This document shows positions 24,076-35,300 of a stretch of DNA of 64,000 bases, piece after piece. The position numbers and the translations under genes were made by a program. The notes beneath the pieces were generated by a model. That model saw only the letters and a list, made by a program, of their open reading frames with translations, was not told the origin of the DNA and made no database searches. Position 1 is the stretch's first letter. Every line of letters starts with the position of its first letter. This stretch comes from Gimesia benthica (GTDB taxonomy: Bacteria; Planctomycetota; Planctomycetia; Planctomycetales; Planctomycetaceae), in NCBI RefSeq assembly GCF_009720525.1, contig NZ_CP043930.1:5778001-5842000 (forward strand), given 5' to 3'.

Positions 24076-27000
24076 ATGGTTTCCAAGAGAAACATGTTCT
24101 ATCTGGCAGCGGTCTGTTGTTCCGGTCTGGTACTGGCGGCGGGCGGCTTTTATTCCGCGGCGACGGCACAGAAGCCCCTGGCCGACGAAGGAGATCTCTC
24201 CAAACGCCTGAAGCGGATTCCCGCCACCACTCCTAAAGACAGTTTGAACGGGTTCAAGCTGGAGCACGATTTCAAACTGGACCTCGTGGCTGCGGAACCG
24301 GATGTCATGGACCCGGTCGATGCCTGCTTTGATGAAAACGGACAGATGTTCGTTGCAGAAATGCGGGGCTATCCTTATCTGCCGGATCAGGTTCCCGATT
24401 ATTTCGATCGCCCCGTCAGAAAGGAAGCGGGTGTAATTCGACTGCTGAAAGATACCACTGGTGACGGCAAAATGGACAAAAGCTTTGTCTTCGCCGACAA
24501 GATCACCTGGCCGACTTCCGTCTGCTGTTATGACGGAGGCGTGTATGTGATCGCGCCGCCGAATATCTACTATTTCAAAGATACCGACGGAGACAACAAA
24601 GCGGATATCCGCAAGACCATCTTCACCGGCCTGCGGACCAACAACGTTCAGGGACTGGCCAACAACATGAAATGGAGCCTGGACAACCACATCTATTTCG
24701 CCGGGGGAACCAATGGCGGTTCGATCCTGAAAGATGGGAAAGAAGTCATTCCCGCCGGTCGTCGTGACCTGAAACTCAATCCGAAAACTCAGGAACTGGA
24801 GCCGGTGTCTGGTGGATCTCAGTTCGGCCACTCCATGGACGACTGGGGCAACCGGTTTGTCTGCAGTAACAGCAACCACATTCAGCACGTCGTCTATCCG
24901 AGTCATTACCTGAAGCGGAATGCCTATCTGGCTGTCCCGGGCGTGCTGCGTACCGCTGCCCGCAAAGGGGCGGCTGCTCCCGTTTATCGCCAGAGCCCTC
25001 CGGAACCTTATCGTGTTGTGCGGACCGCCCGTCGGGCCGCCGATCCGAATTTCCGCAAACGTCTGTCTCCGACCGAACTGGTGGCAACCGGTTTCTTCAC
25101 CTCGGCGACAGGGGTAACTATTTACCGGGGTGGCGCGTATCCGGAAAAATATCAGGGGAATGCTTTTATCGGTGATGTGGGCGGCAACCTGATTCACCGC
25201 AAGACGATGGGCTCTCAAGGCGCCACTTATGTCGCTTCCCGTGCGGATGAAAATACTGAATTTGTGACCTCTCCGGATAACTGGTTCCGTCCTGTGAACT
25301 TTGTCAACGCTCCGGATGGAACGCTGTGGGTACTGGACATGTACCGCGAAACCATCGAGCATCCGTTCTCGATTCCTGAAGATATCAAACGGCATCTCGA
25401 CCTGGAAAGCGGACACGATCGCGGCCGCATTTATCGTCTGCTGGGACCCAATGGTAAGGTCTTCCCCGTTCAGAAACTGGGTAAGCTGCCCGTCGATCAG
25501 CTGGTGCTGCAGATGGAATCTCCCAACAGCTGGAACCGGGAAACCGCGCAGCGGCTGATCTGGGAGCGTCAGGATAAAGCAGCCGTTCCGCACCTGGTGA
25601 AACTGTTCAAGACCTCTGACAAGCCACTGGCACGTCTGCATGCATTGTGGACGCTGGACGGGCTGAACGCTCTGGACGCTGAGCTGTTGTTGACGGCCCT
25701 GAAAGATCCGGAGCCAGGCATCCGTGAGCATGCAATTCGTCTGTCTGAAAAACAGGCTCAGGAAAACCCGCAACTGGCGGAAGCCGTACTGGCGCTGGTG
25801 GACGATCCGGAATACCGGGTGCAGTTACAACTGGCATTCTCACTGGGAGAATTCGACAAACAGACCGCGATTACCGGTCTGACAAAACTGGTCAATTCAC
25901 CGGTCTACGATGGTGATATGCAGGTGGCAGTTCTGACCTCTTCCGCGGACATTGCTGGTCCTCTGGCGGTCAACTTCCTCAAAGCGGCCAAGAACAATCC
26001 CTCTGGCAGTAAGCAGTCTCTGGTAACAGAGTTGCTGCGAATTGCAGGGGCGAAAAAAGAGACTGCAGATGCAGTAGCAGTGCTGGAATATGTCTCCGAT
26101 GATTCCGTACCCCTGGCTCAGAAACAGCTGGTGCTGGGAGCTCTGGGTGAAGGTCTGGGACGTCGTGGTGCTTCGCTGGCAACCCTGATCAAAGACAAGC
26201 AGCTCGACCCGGCTGTGAAAGCACGCTTCGACAAGATGGTCGAAGATGCTGTTGCGATCGCAGAAGACGAAGAGAAGCCTGTTGCCGATCGGGTCGCTGC
26301 CGTGCGACTGCTGGGATTCTTTGATTTCAGTGCCGGCGGTGAAGTGCTTTCCGAAGTCCTGAATCCACGGTCTTCTCCCAAAATTCAGCTGGCAGCAGTT
26401 GAGGCTTTGTCACGGATGGAGCACGAAGACGTGAGTGATGCTCTACTGGCCAACTGGTCTGGTTTCAGCCCGGCTGTACGGATCGAAGTCATTGATGCCC
26501 TGCTGGGTTCTACGGGGCGGATCGACAGTCTGCTGAAGGCGATTCAGAACAAGCAGGTCAGGCTGAACGAGATTGCCCGCGACAAGAAGGACCTGCTGAT
26601 GAATCACCCCAATAAGACGATTCGCAAGCAGGCTCAGAAGGTACTGGGCAGCGATGTAAACAGCGACCGTGCTAAAATCGTGAAGAGTTACGAACCTGCC
26701 CTGGAAATGGACGGGGATGCCGAGCGTGGTCTGGCGATCTATAAGAAGAACTGTGCCGGCTGCCACAAGGTAGGGGACATGGGGCATAACGTTGGACCAA
26801 ACATGGCAACGACCAAGAACAAGTCCGATCACGACCTGTTGATCGCCATTCTGGATCCGAGTCGGGAAGCCCAGTCGAACTATAACACCTACACGGTTGT
26901 GACCGAGCAGGGGAAACTGTTCACGGGGATTATCGCCGCGGAAACAGCCACCAGCTACACGATTCGTCGTGCGGAAGGCAAGGAAGATATTATTCTGCGG

Positions 27001-27135
27001 AACAATATCGATACCCTGCTGTCCAATGGTGTATCACTAATGCCGAATGGTCTGGAAAAAGAGATCACTCCGCAACAGATGGCTGATCTGCTGAAATTTA
27101 TCAAGACTCTGGAAGCACCTGCTGAGAAGAAGTAG
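24076..27135 (+). CDS. PVC-type haem-binding membrane-bound dehydrogenase with HEAT-like repeats
   Basis: The product is 1,019 residues with an N-terminal signal or anchor ([20 protein letters not shown], cleavage near ATAQKP). Residues about 55-430 form a glucose/sorbosone-dehydrogenase-like beta-propeller ([25 protein letters not shown]-type loop as [40 protein letters not shown]). Residues about 470-860 are alpha-helical HEAT-like repeats ([32 protein letters not shown]). A C-terminal cytochrome c domain carries [17 protein letters not shown] near residue 893, with later [20 protein letters not shown]. The layout is the standard planctomycete family, probably a periplasmic or membrane-associated sugar dehydrogenase; the substrate is unknown. 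A strong terminator follows. A long antisense frame over this gene is a shadow. Confidence 0.9.
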   Translation: MVSKRNMFYLAAVCCSGLVLAAGGFYSAATAQKPLADEGDLSKRLKRIPATTPKDSLNGFKLEHDFKLDLVAAEPDVMDPVDACFDENGQMFVAEMRGYPYLPDQVPDYFDRPVRKEAGVIRLLKDTTGDGKMDKSFVFADKITWPTSVCCYDGGVYVIAPPNIYYFKDTDGDNKADIRKTIFTGLRTNNVQGLANNMKWSLDNHIYFAGGTNGGSILKDGKEVIPAGRRDLKLNPKTQELEPVSGGSQFGHSMDDWGNRFVCSNSNHIQHVVYPSHYLKRNAYLAVPGVLRTAARKGAAAPVYRQSPPEPYRVVRTARRAADPNFRKRLSPTELVATGFFTSATGVTIYRGGAYPEKYQGNAFIGDVGGNLIHRKTMGSQGATYVASRADENTEFVTSPDNWFRPVNFVNAPDGTLWVLDMYRETIEHPFSIPEDIKRHLDLESGHDRGRIYRLLGPNGKVFPVQKLGKLPVDQLVLQMESPNSWNRETAQRLIWERQDKAAVPHLVKLFKTSDKPLARLHALWTLDGLNALDAELLLTALKDPEPGIREHAIRLSEKQAQENPQLAEAVLALVDDPEYRVQLQLAFSLGEFDKQTAITGLTKLVNSPVYDGDMQVAVLTSSADIAGPLAVNFLKAAKNNPSGSKQSLVTELLRIAGAKKETADAVAVLEYVSDDSVPLAQKQLVLGALGEGLGRRGASLATLIKDKQLDPAVKARFDKMVEDAVAIAEDEEKPVADRVAAVRLLGFFDFSAGGEVLSEVLNPRSSPKIQLAAVEALSRMEHEDVSDALLANWSGFSPAVRIEVIDALLGSTGRIDSLLKAIQNKQVRLNEIARDKKDLLMNHPNKTIRKQAQKVLGSDVNSDRAKIVKSYEPALEMDGDAERGLAIYKKNCAGCHKVGDMGHNVGPNMATTKNKSDHDLLIAILDPSREAQSNYNTYTVVTEQGKLFTGIIAAETATSYTIRRAEGKEDIILRNNIDTLLSNGVSLMPNGLEKEITPQQMADLLKFIKTLEAPAEKK

Positions 27136-27166
27136 CAGAGCCTTGCAGAACAGATAATGTTAACGA

Positions 27167-27203
27167 AAACAGCCCCGTCAGATTGATCTGGCGGGGCTGT
27201 TTG
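27167..27203. terminator. Bidirectional rho-independent terminator between convergent genes
   Basis: AAACAGCCCCG (from 27167) pairs with CGGGGCTGTTT (to 27202) around a partly paired inner stem. A-rich sequence lies on the left and a T-run on the right. It serves both the haem-binding dehydrogenase gene (+) and the beta-barrel gene (-). Confidence 0.88.
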
Positions 27204-27231
27204 ACTGTTGTCTTACGAAAGTGGGAGTGGT

Positions 27232-28494
27232 TTACCAGTCCATCCCGAGGCTGATTGAACCACCGAGCAGGCTCAGGTCGCCTGATTCAGAAGCAGCTGA
27301 ACCGGCACCGTTCCACCAGATACCATCCCAGGCGGCACGCACCCAGACCAGAGCACCGGTCTGCAGAACGAAGTCAGCCTGCATACCAACCTGGATTTCA
27401 GCGATGCTCAGAGATTTGTTTTCACTGGTCTGAGCAATGGCATTAACCGGACCGGGGTTGGTGTCCACGGCGGAGTATTTCGATTTACCCCACAGAGCCG
27501 AGTATTTGGCACTGGAGATCAGCGAGAGGCTGGAAGTTCCTTTGGTACGACGATCCCATAATCCGAGGGGACGACGTGCTTCACCGAAGACGACGATACC
27601 GTTACCGTCGAAGCGATGTCCTACATCTGAAGCGACTGCGGCACCACTGGCGGTACCGTAGGCCTGGTAAGCCTGGCTGACCGATGCATGACGGTAACCA
27701 CCACCGAATGTGGTTTGCCAGCGTTCGAAGTTCAGTTCCTGGCTCAGATCGACATCGATTGTGTACAGTTTCATCTGGCTGGCAGCGACGACGAAGTCAC
27801 CAGCCTGACCACCGGCTCGCAGACCACCGATGGCAGTCTTGGTCGGCAGACCGTTGAAGAAGGTAAAGTTGTTGCCGGCAATGGCACTGGCACCAGAGTT
27901 ATCTTCCAGCTGGAACCAGCGAACCTGGGCACTGAGGCCTTCGTTGTCGATCAGTCCCAGGTTGATACGGGGAGCTGTCTGGTAGCTGTATCCGAAGTCA
28001 TTGGATGTTGTAATGGTGGCAGGTCCGGTCTGATCTTCCGTGGTGAAAGCTGTATCTGTGTCGAAGCCTGGCTTCAGGAAGACAGCAGCAGCACCGAAGA
28101 CGAGCCCCAGACGTTCGTAGGAACCTTCTTCCAGGTAAGGATCTTCGATCCAGTCGCCCTGGCTGTATTGTTCTACGGGACCGTAATATTCACCTTCAGC
28201 GGGGGTATAGTATTCGCCACCCCCGTAGTAGTCACTCGAAACCATGGCACCGCCTTCGGGCATGGCGATCGGTGACAGATCGGAGGTCCGTGGAGAGGAA
28301 GGGGCAAACGAGACGGCATCGACGGCGGCCGGCTCATATTCTTCATACTGGTAGTCTGAAGTATTGGATATTCTGAAGACCCCTTCAGATTCATTAGATG
28401 GTTCGACCGGGTAATCTGCCTGCGCAAACAGGGATGGTGAAGATATGCAGCAGATTCCCGCAATTATCAAGCCAACGAATCCGTTCGTTCTCAT
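27232..28494 (-). CDS. Outer-membrane beta-barrel candidate (Lpg1974-like)
   Basis: The product is 420 residues with a signal peptide (MRTNGFVGLIIAGICCISSP, cleavage near LFAQAD). A GGAGAG ribosome-binding site precedes the ATG. Residues about 25-130 are an acidic, Tyr/Pro/Gly-rich linker (SDYYGGGEYYTPAEGEYYGP). From about 140 onwards alternating amphipathic strands follow (RLGLVFGAAAVFLKPGFDTD, GGGYRHASVSQAYQAYG, FGEARRPLGLWDRRTKGTSS). The C-terminus ends LGMDW, an aromatic last residue as expected for outer-membrane barrels. I compare it to the Legionella major-outer-membrane-protein-like family (Lpg1974) from pattern alone. It would be a pore or surface protein. Confidence 0.7.
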   Translation of the reverse strand: MRTNGFVGLIIAGICCISSPSLFAQADYPVEPSNESEGVFRISNTSDYQYEEYEPAAVDAVSFAPSSPRTSDLSPIAMPEGGAMVSSDYYGGGEYYTPAEGEYYGPVEQYSQGDWIEDPYLEEGSYERLGLVFGAAAVFLKPGFDTDTAFTTEDQTGPATITTSNDFGYSYQTAPRINLGLIDNEGLSAQVRWFQLEDNSGASAIAGNNFTFFNGLPTKTAIGGLRAGGQAGDFVVAASQMKLYTIDVDLSQELNFERWQTTFGGGYRHASVSQAYQAYGTASGAAVASDVGHRFDGNGIVVFGEARRPLGLWDRRTKGTSSLSLISSAKYSALWGKSKYSAVDTNPGPVNAIAQTSENKSLSIAEIQVGMQADFVLQTGALVWVRAAWDGIWWNGAGSAASESGDLSLLGGSISLGMDW

Positions 28495-29321
28495 AGCTTA
28501 ATCTCTCCATTTCAGTTCAGTCCTGATGGTTCTGGTTCAGGCTGACTGAAAGATGCTAATTAAAAACTAACCGCTCCGACAAAACACGAAATTGTGATCT
28601 CAGAGTATTTTTTGTGCGTAAGTACAGCAGCAACCGGGGCTATGTAGACAACCCGTTGTCATAATTGATCGGCTCAGCATTGCCACGAAGACCATTAAAA
28701 ACGGTATATCTTGAAAAAACAGTACGATTTTTCGCGAAGAAAGTTTCAAATGTATACTTTTGCCTGTCATTACAAACTTCCCAAATTGCCAGGCTGTCAA
28801 AAATCTCGTGGGGCTAAAACCTTTATATCAATCGGTTTGTGATAATGGAAAAAATTAAGAAATGGTGGCGAGACAAAGTGAATACTGGTTAGTTTTATTC
28901 AGGACACTCGTCTGTATGGTGTAGATTCCAGCTCCTGGCAGCAGGCCGGTTGTGCCGTTTGTTTCAAATAAGCGGTCTGCAATCCTGCCTCAAACCCCGA
29001 TTTTGGACGCTGTCATGATTGTTATAAGTGGAATCCACCAATTATATTTTACCTATTTTGTGCAAATTTCTTTGACATCGGTTCAGACTAGTTTTTAGCA
29101 TCAAAGTCTGGATTTCTGTAATTACGTAAAAATAGTGAAAATTGTTGGCCTGGGAAGAAAAACAGGCGGTTTTTGCAGAAGTCTGAGTCAAAGAAGAAGC
29201 TACCAAACATTACAAAACAGACTGGCATAAAGGTCGTACTGAAATCGAGTGAATAGAGAAGCATTCTTACACCATTCACAGTACAATGCCTTGGTAAATT
29301 AGAGTTTATGGGAGACAGCAG
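28495..29321. other. Long A/T-rich intergenic region before the giant surface-protein gene
   Basis: About 830 bases without a convincing gene lie between the divergent beta-barrel gene and the giant gene. It should contain both promoters. A 15-codon frame (28845-28892, MEKIKKWWRDKVNTG) is visible but has no ribosome-binding site or other support. Two short minus-strand frames (28600-28800, 29088-29279) look spurious. A possible -35/-10 pair is listed separately. Confidence 0.5.
29072..29101 (+). promoter_or_regulatory. Candidate sigma-70 promoter for the giant surface-protein gene
   Basis: TTGACA (29072-29077) is an exact -35 hexamer; 18 bases later comes TAGCAT (29096-29101), matching four of six -10 positions. 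It points towards the giant gene and lies about 220 bases before its ATG, implying a long leader. Not tested. Confidence 0.3.
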
Positions 29322-32300
29322 ATGTTACTGACATCTTGGGTTGAGTCGATGCGAGTTGCTTTCGAAAAAAGCCGTAAGGCGACCTTAAATCCTCGTCGTC
29401 GACTTCAACTGAGAAGTGGTCCTTCAATGGCGCGTCAGCGGATTCAGCGTCGAGTTGCCATTGAGCAGTTGGAAGACCGGACCCTTCTGACCTCGTTGAT
29501 CATCAATCAGATCACTCCGGGGTTGGGCGTGACTCTCAATAACTCGGTACTGGACCCTGATGCTGATGGTATCTCCAACTACGACACGATCCTGTTCGAG
29601 GGGCTGAACATTGATGCCTCTACAGGCTCCGCGGTCTCCATCGATCTGGACAACCTGACGTTCGCTGAACCGTTCCAGGTTCTGTTCGACAACGTATCAA
29701 TCAACGCGGATGCGGGTGTCGGAATCGACATCGAACTGTCCAATCTGCTGGCTGATACCATCGCCATCGACAGCTCTACAATCACAGGTGGTCTCGGAAA
29801 CGCATTCAACCTTGATCTGACCAACGTCATCCTGAACGAGTTCAACATTATCGATTCAGGTCTTACCAGCCAGGCCGGTGCTGGTGTGACGGTTGCCATG
29901 AGTGCTTCGACCCTCGAAGAGACTTCACTGCGTCGTTCTACCATCGATGGTGTCTCAATCGATGTGGCTGATGGATCTGTTCTGCGTCACACCACCATGG
30001 CCGACAATACGATCGCCGGTACCTCCGGTAATGATGGCGTGAATGTCAACATCGTGGATTCGATTGCTGAAGAACTGCGGTTAACAAACAACAACAACAT
30101 TCAGGGTGTGCACATCAATGTTGATGATACCGCAGCCGGTGGTGCAGCACTCCTGACCGAACTGTTCATCAAGACCAACCAGATCAGCGGTAACACCGCT
30201 GGCGACGGGATTCGTCTGGATCTGAATAACGTCGATCAGTTTGTTTCGATCACCGGCAACACCATCTCTTCCAACTCAGGACACGGGATTGTCTTCGATC
30301 AGACAGACGGCGACCTGAGCGGTGATATTTCCGGAAACAGTATTTCTGCCAACACCGGACACGGGATCTACTTCACACCTTCTACCACCAATCCGGTACC
30401 AACCGGAGATGGAGCACCCGGCGTGCCAGCCTATGCGGGAATTCCGGGAGCGACTGACAAAATTGACTTCTCATCCGCACGGAACGAAGTTCAGCTGATT
30501 ACTTTTAGTGGTGTTCCCACCGGCGGTACCTTTACTCTCTCCTACACCGGCGGGGATGGTATCACAGAAACCACGGCGGGAATTCTCCCCACTGCGACGG
30601 CGTCCCAGGTCAAACTCGCGATGGTTAACGCCTTCAGTGGAATTCACTTCGATGACGTTCTGGTTAACGGTAACTTCCAGGATGGCTACGAAGTGGAGTT
30701 TGTCAACGCTACCGGTGGTCAGAACCAGAATCTGCTGACTGTGGATGCCAGCGGTTTCAACAGCACGCCGGCCAGTGTTTCTGTCACTCAGGATACCTCC
30801 GGCAACGTGAGTGAAGTACAGAATCTGGAAATCACAGGTACACCGGCTTTTGGTACCTTCCAACTGAACTTCCTGGGTAGCTCGGTAGTATTGCCCTATA
30901 CTTCGCTGAATGCAGCCGACCTGCAGACGCAACTGAACCTGATCGCACTGACGTTTGATGATGGCAATGGAAATATGCCATTCCAGGACAATCCGATTCA
31001 GGTTGATCCGACTGCCACCGGGTTCGACATCATCTTCCTGGACGGAAGGAGTATGCACGATCTGAATGTTCCGCAGATTACAGTCGATACATCAGGTTTG
31101 AACCTTTTCGTGAATGTGGCGCAGGGACCAGCTGAACTCAACCCCAATAAGCCAGTCGACCAGATCATTACCTTCCAGGATGTTGACGGTAACATTATCA
31201 CTCCATCTGGCGGATCCTTCACTCTGACTTTCCAGGGCGAGACTACAAACGCAATCGCGATCGACGCCAACCCGGCAACGATGATTGCAAATATCGATGC
31301 CGCTCTGGAAGCATTATTCTCTTCCACAAATATTACCGGGACCGTGGGGGACTTCATCGTTTCCGGTGATTTTGCAACCGGCTTTACCGTCGAATTCAAT
31401 GAATATCAGCACCTGGGTATGCTGGGCTTCAATGATCCGACATTTGGATCTTTTCAGCTGACTTTTCTGGGACAGAACGTCACCCTGCCTTATACCGATT
31501 CCATTCCCAGTGCGGCTGGTGCACTTAACATTCAAAATGCACTGAATGGTATCGCGAACGCTCAGTCTTATGGCGGAAGCCCCGTCAGCGTTGTCGTCAG
31601 CGGTAATGGTTACGATATCATCTTCCTGGATTCAGGCACTCTGGCAAACGTAGACATTGGTCAAATTGCCACCAACGCGGACCGGATGCGGTTTGACATT
31701 ATTATGTCCAACCTGATTCAGGGGAATGCCTCTACGAATGAGCAGCAGACTCTGGAGTTCCAGAACTCTCAGGGAGTATTTCCGTTTAACTTCGCAGGGA
31801 ACGGGGTCGACATTACGAATCCGCCGACTGGTGCTGCTTTCACCCTGACATTCCAGGGGGAGGAGACAGGTGGAATCGTCATTGACACGGACCCGGCTGT
31901 GACCGCAGCGAATATCGATGCCGCTCTGGAAGCACTGAGTATTGCAACCAGCGGAGATGATTTCGATGTGACCGGAGACTATGTCAATGGATTCACAATT
32001 GAATTCCAGGGTGACTTCGAGAATGCCAACGTTCCGCTGATCGTGGCTAACGTCTATCCCCTGGATGTGGTCCCCAGTACTTCCGTTGGTAATTTTAACC
32101 TGACGACAATCAATCCCATGACTGGTGATCCGGCTGCTCTGCTGCCGAACGTTTCCATCGCCGCTACGACCACCACCCAGGGGATCGGTCTGAATGAGAT
32201 CCAGACGATTTCGATTCCTAATCCACCTGGAGGGGGAACATTCACATTAGATACCGTTAACAGCACAAACGGTCCTGTCGTGCTCGACTTTGACGCAACG

Positions 32301-35300
32301 GCCGCTGACGTACAGGCTGCCCTGGAAAGTCTGGATGCCGTTGGTGCCGGTAACGTTCTGGTAACCGGATCTGCTTTAACCGGCGGGTTTACCGTCGAAT
32401 TCATTGGCGACTTTCGTGCGGAATCTCCCGGCGACACGATCCTGATTGATGACAGTGGTATTCTGATCGTCGTGCCTGAAGTGACGACCATTGCCGAAGG
32501 GACGACAATTAACGAAGTCCAGGAAATCAGCGTCGATGCAACGCCGACAGCGGGTGACTTTACCCTGACATTCGATGGCGCGACTACAGGTCCGATCGCC
32601 TATAACGCTGATGCCGCTGCTATTATTGCTGCCCTGGTGGCACTCCCGACTTTGAATCCCGGCGACGTACTGGTGCGGGGAACCGCCGACACCGGTTTCG
32701 AAATCGAGTTTGTGGGAAGTCTGGCTACGATTAACACCCCGCAGGTGATTGTTGATGCGACCAACCTGACCGGGGCCGAAATGACCGTGAAAACCACGAG
32801 TGTGGGCGGATACCTGCGTGGTATTCGTGGCAACCTGATTACAGGAAACACTGGTGCCGGTATTGAAATCGATCTGGAGATGTATACCTCATTCTATGGG
32901 GAAATCGTCGGCAACACGATCAACTCCAATGAGACCCAGGGGATTAACCTGGTGGCCGCTGATCCGACCATTCTCAAGAGTGTTGATTTCAGTCTGACTG
33001 TCGACGGCAACAGCATGGACAATAACCGAGGTGCCGGTGTCGCCGTGAGCATGCAGGACACAGCAACTGGTGATGTCAGTATTACGGGCAACACAATTAC
33101 CAGCACCCGCAATGATGCAAACTCAAGCACTCCCTTTGCCGGAGATGCGATTTATATTGATTTGATTGGTACCGATGTCAGCTTTGAGGCATTTAACCAG
33201 TTACGCGATCTGACGATTGATGGCAACTTCCTGGGTACCGACGCAAACAACACCGGCGGGCTGGGGAATATTGGTCACGGGATCGGGATCCATATCGAAG
33301 AATCGACGATCATCGACCGCACCGAAATCTCTAACAACGTGATTACGAACAACTCCGGCGACGGTGTCAACTTCCACCGGGAAGACGATGCCCGCGTGGG
33401 ACGTGCGGTAATCGATCCGATTGTGGGTGAAGAACGAGCCGTGATGATTCACGATAACACCATCACCGGCAATAGCGATGGTGTGGACATCCTGGCTCAA
33501 AACGGAAACCTGACAACAACCGACTTCGAGATTAAAGACAATACAATTTCGTCCAACTCACGGGATGGTGTCAGCCTGCATGCCGAAGCAGATGCGACAC
33601 TTTATGTCGATATCATCAACAACGAAATCAACTCAAACAATCTGAACGGTATCGAGTCCACGACCCGGACCACCAGTTATTTCGGAACGGACCGGCGTGA
33701 TGTATCCGGTACCTGGATTCAGAATACGCTCAGTAATAACGGCAACCATGGTGTTCGGATTTCCGGTCGCATCGGTAACCGCAACATGCTCTTCATCGGT
33801 CTGGATGGCGTCGACCCGGTAACGGGAGAAGACCGTGGGAACGTGATTGAAGGAAATAGCCGTGACGGGATCCAGATTGCCGCGCACCTGGACCGCATTC
33901 AGGGTAACGTGAAAATTGCCAATAACTCGATTCTTTCGAACGCGACCGGTGGAATTGAGCTGTTGGGTGAAGGTTTGAATTCAGCGATTGATGAAAACCT
34001 GATCGCGTTCAACACCGGTAAAGGGGTGGATATCAACTCCAATGGTCAGACCGTCTTCATGCGTAATAACATCATTACGGAAAATACGGCAGATGGTCTT
34101 GAGATTCTGGCTGCCAACAGTATCTCGCATAGTGAAAATAACGTTTTCTGGAATATCGCACTTGGTGGCAGTGTTCGTACCAGCGTGACGGCGATTGGGA
34201 ACTTTATCGACAACAATGGCGGTCGCGGGGTGGACCTGCAGACCGAAGGGCAGGCCGACTCGGACGTCATCTTTGGTGATGGCACGGAGACGGGAGCCAA
34301 CCGGATCGTGTCAAACGCGCTGGAAGGCTTCTATGTTGTGACTACTGCTTCACAGGGCCAGGACCAGGATGCCAACAGCACCGCAGCCCTGGATGCCACC
34401 GGATCGGTTGAAAATTCTCATGCAGACATGGTATTGAATATCAATACCAACTACATCCAGGATAACGGTGTCAGCAGTGGTTTCTCTTCCAACGGTCTGA
34501 TCCTGCGGATCGGTACCATGGCTGGAGAGCACTCTGATTTCAGAGGTCATGATCCCGGTACTGATGAAGGTACAGGAGCAGAGGGGAGTGATGAGTTCTT
34601 TGATTTCGGAGACGGACGCTCCAATGTCTCTGTGACCAACAACGAATTCGAGGGTAACTTCGGTGAAGATGTCTATATTGAATCATTCACATCAACCGTT
34701 GATCCCAATACCACGACGGACAACTGGGATATCAACGCAACCCCACCTTTCCGTGTTACCAGTTCCTATCAAGGTGATCCACTTGCTCGACTGAATCTGG
34801 TGTTCGAAGGAAATACTGGTAACGGCCTGGATGTGACCAATGTCGGTGGTTTCTATAACAACTCCGAACCGGTCTTTAAATCAAGGCTCAATAATGGTGC
34901 ACCCGCCCCCAACCCCGATGGTCCCTTCAATTCGGCCACCCGTCGGCGTAATGCACAGCGAGTCGGCTCGCGTACCAATCTGGCGCCGTTCAGTGGTCCC
35001 AACGAAGCTCCTACGGCTGTCGGTACAGTTGCAACGGCATTTTTGACCTCTGCGGGGGGGCCAATCCAGGTTACTACGACTACAGCACACGGTTTGACTT
35101 CAGGCAGCGTGGTTGAAATCACCGGGGTTTTTTCCAACGAAGTTGATGGATTCTATCGAGATATGAGTCCGGTCAACGGTGTGTTCTTCATTGATGTGGT
35201 GGATGCTTTCAATTTTACGCTGCGTAGCACAGAAGGGGCGATCCTGGGGGATGTAATCTCCAACTTCGGAACCTGGTCTTTCAATGATACGGGCGCCTTC

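Noticed and set aside
23926-25773. 615-codon open frame on the minus strand over the haem-binding dehydrogenase gene
   Set aside because: It lies antisense to a clearly recognised gene, shows no domain or signal, and reflects the codon bias of the real frame.
28845-28892. 15-codon peptide MEKIKKWWRDKVNTG in the intergenic region
   Set aside because: Amphipathic look is suggestive, but there is no ribosome-binding site, neighbour or repeat to support it.
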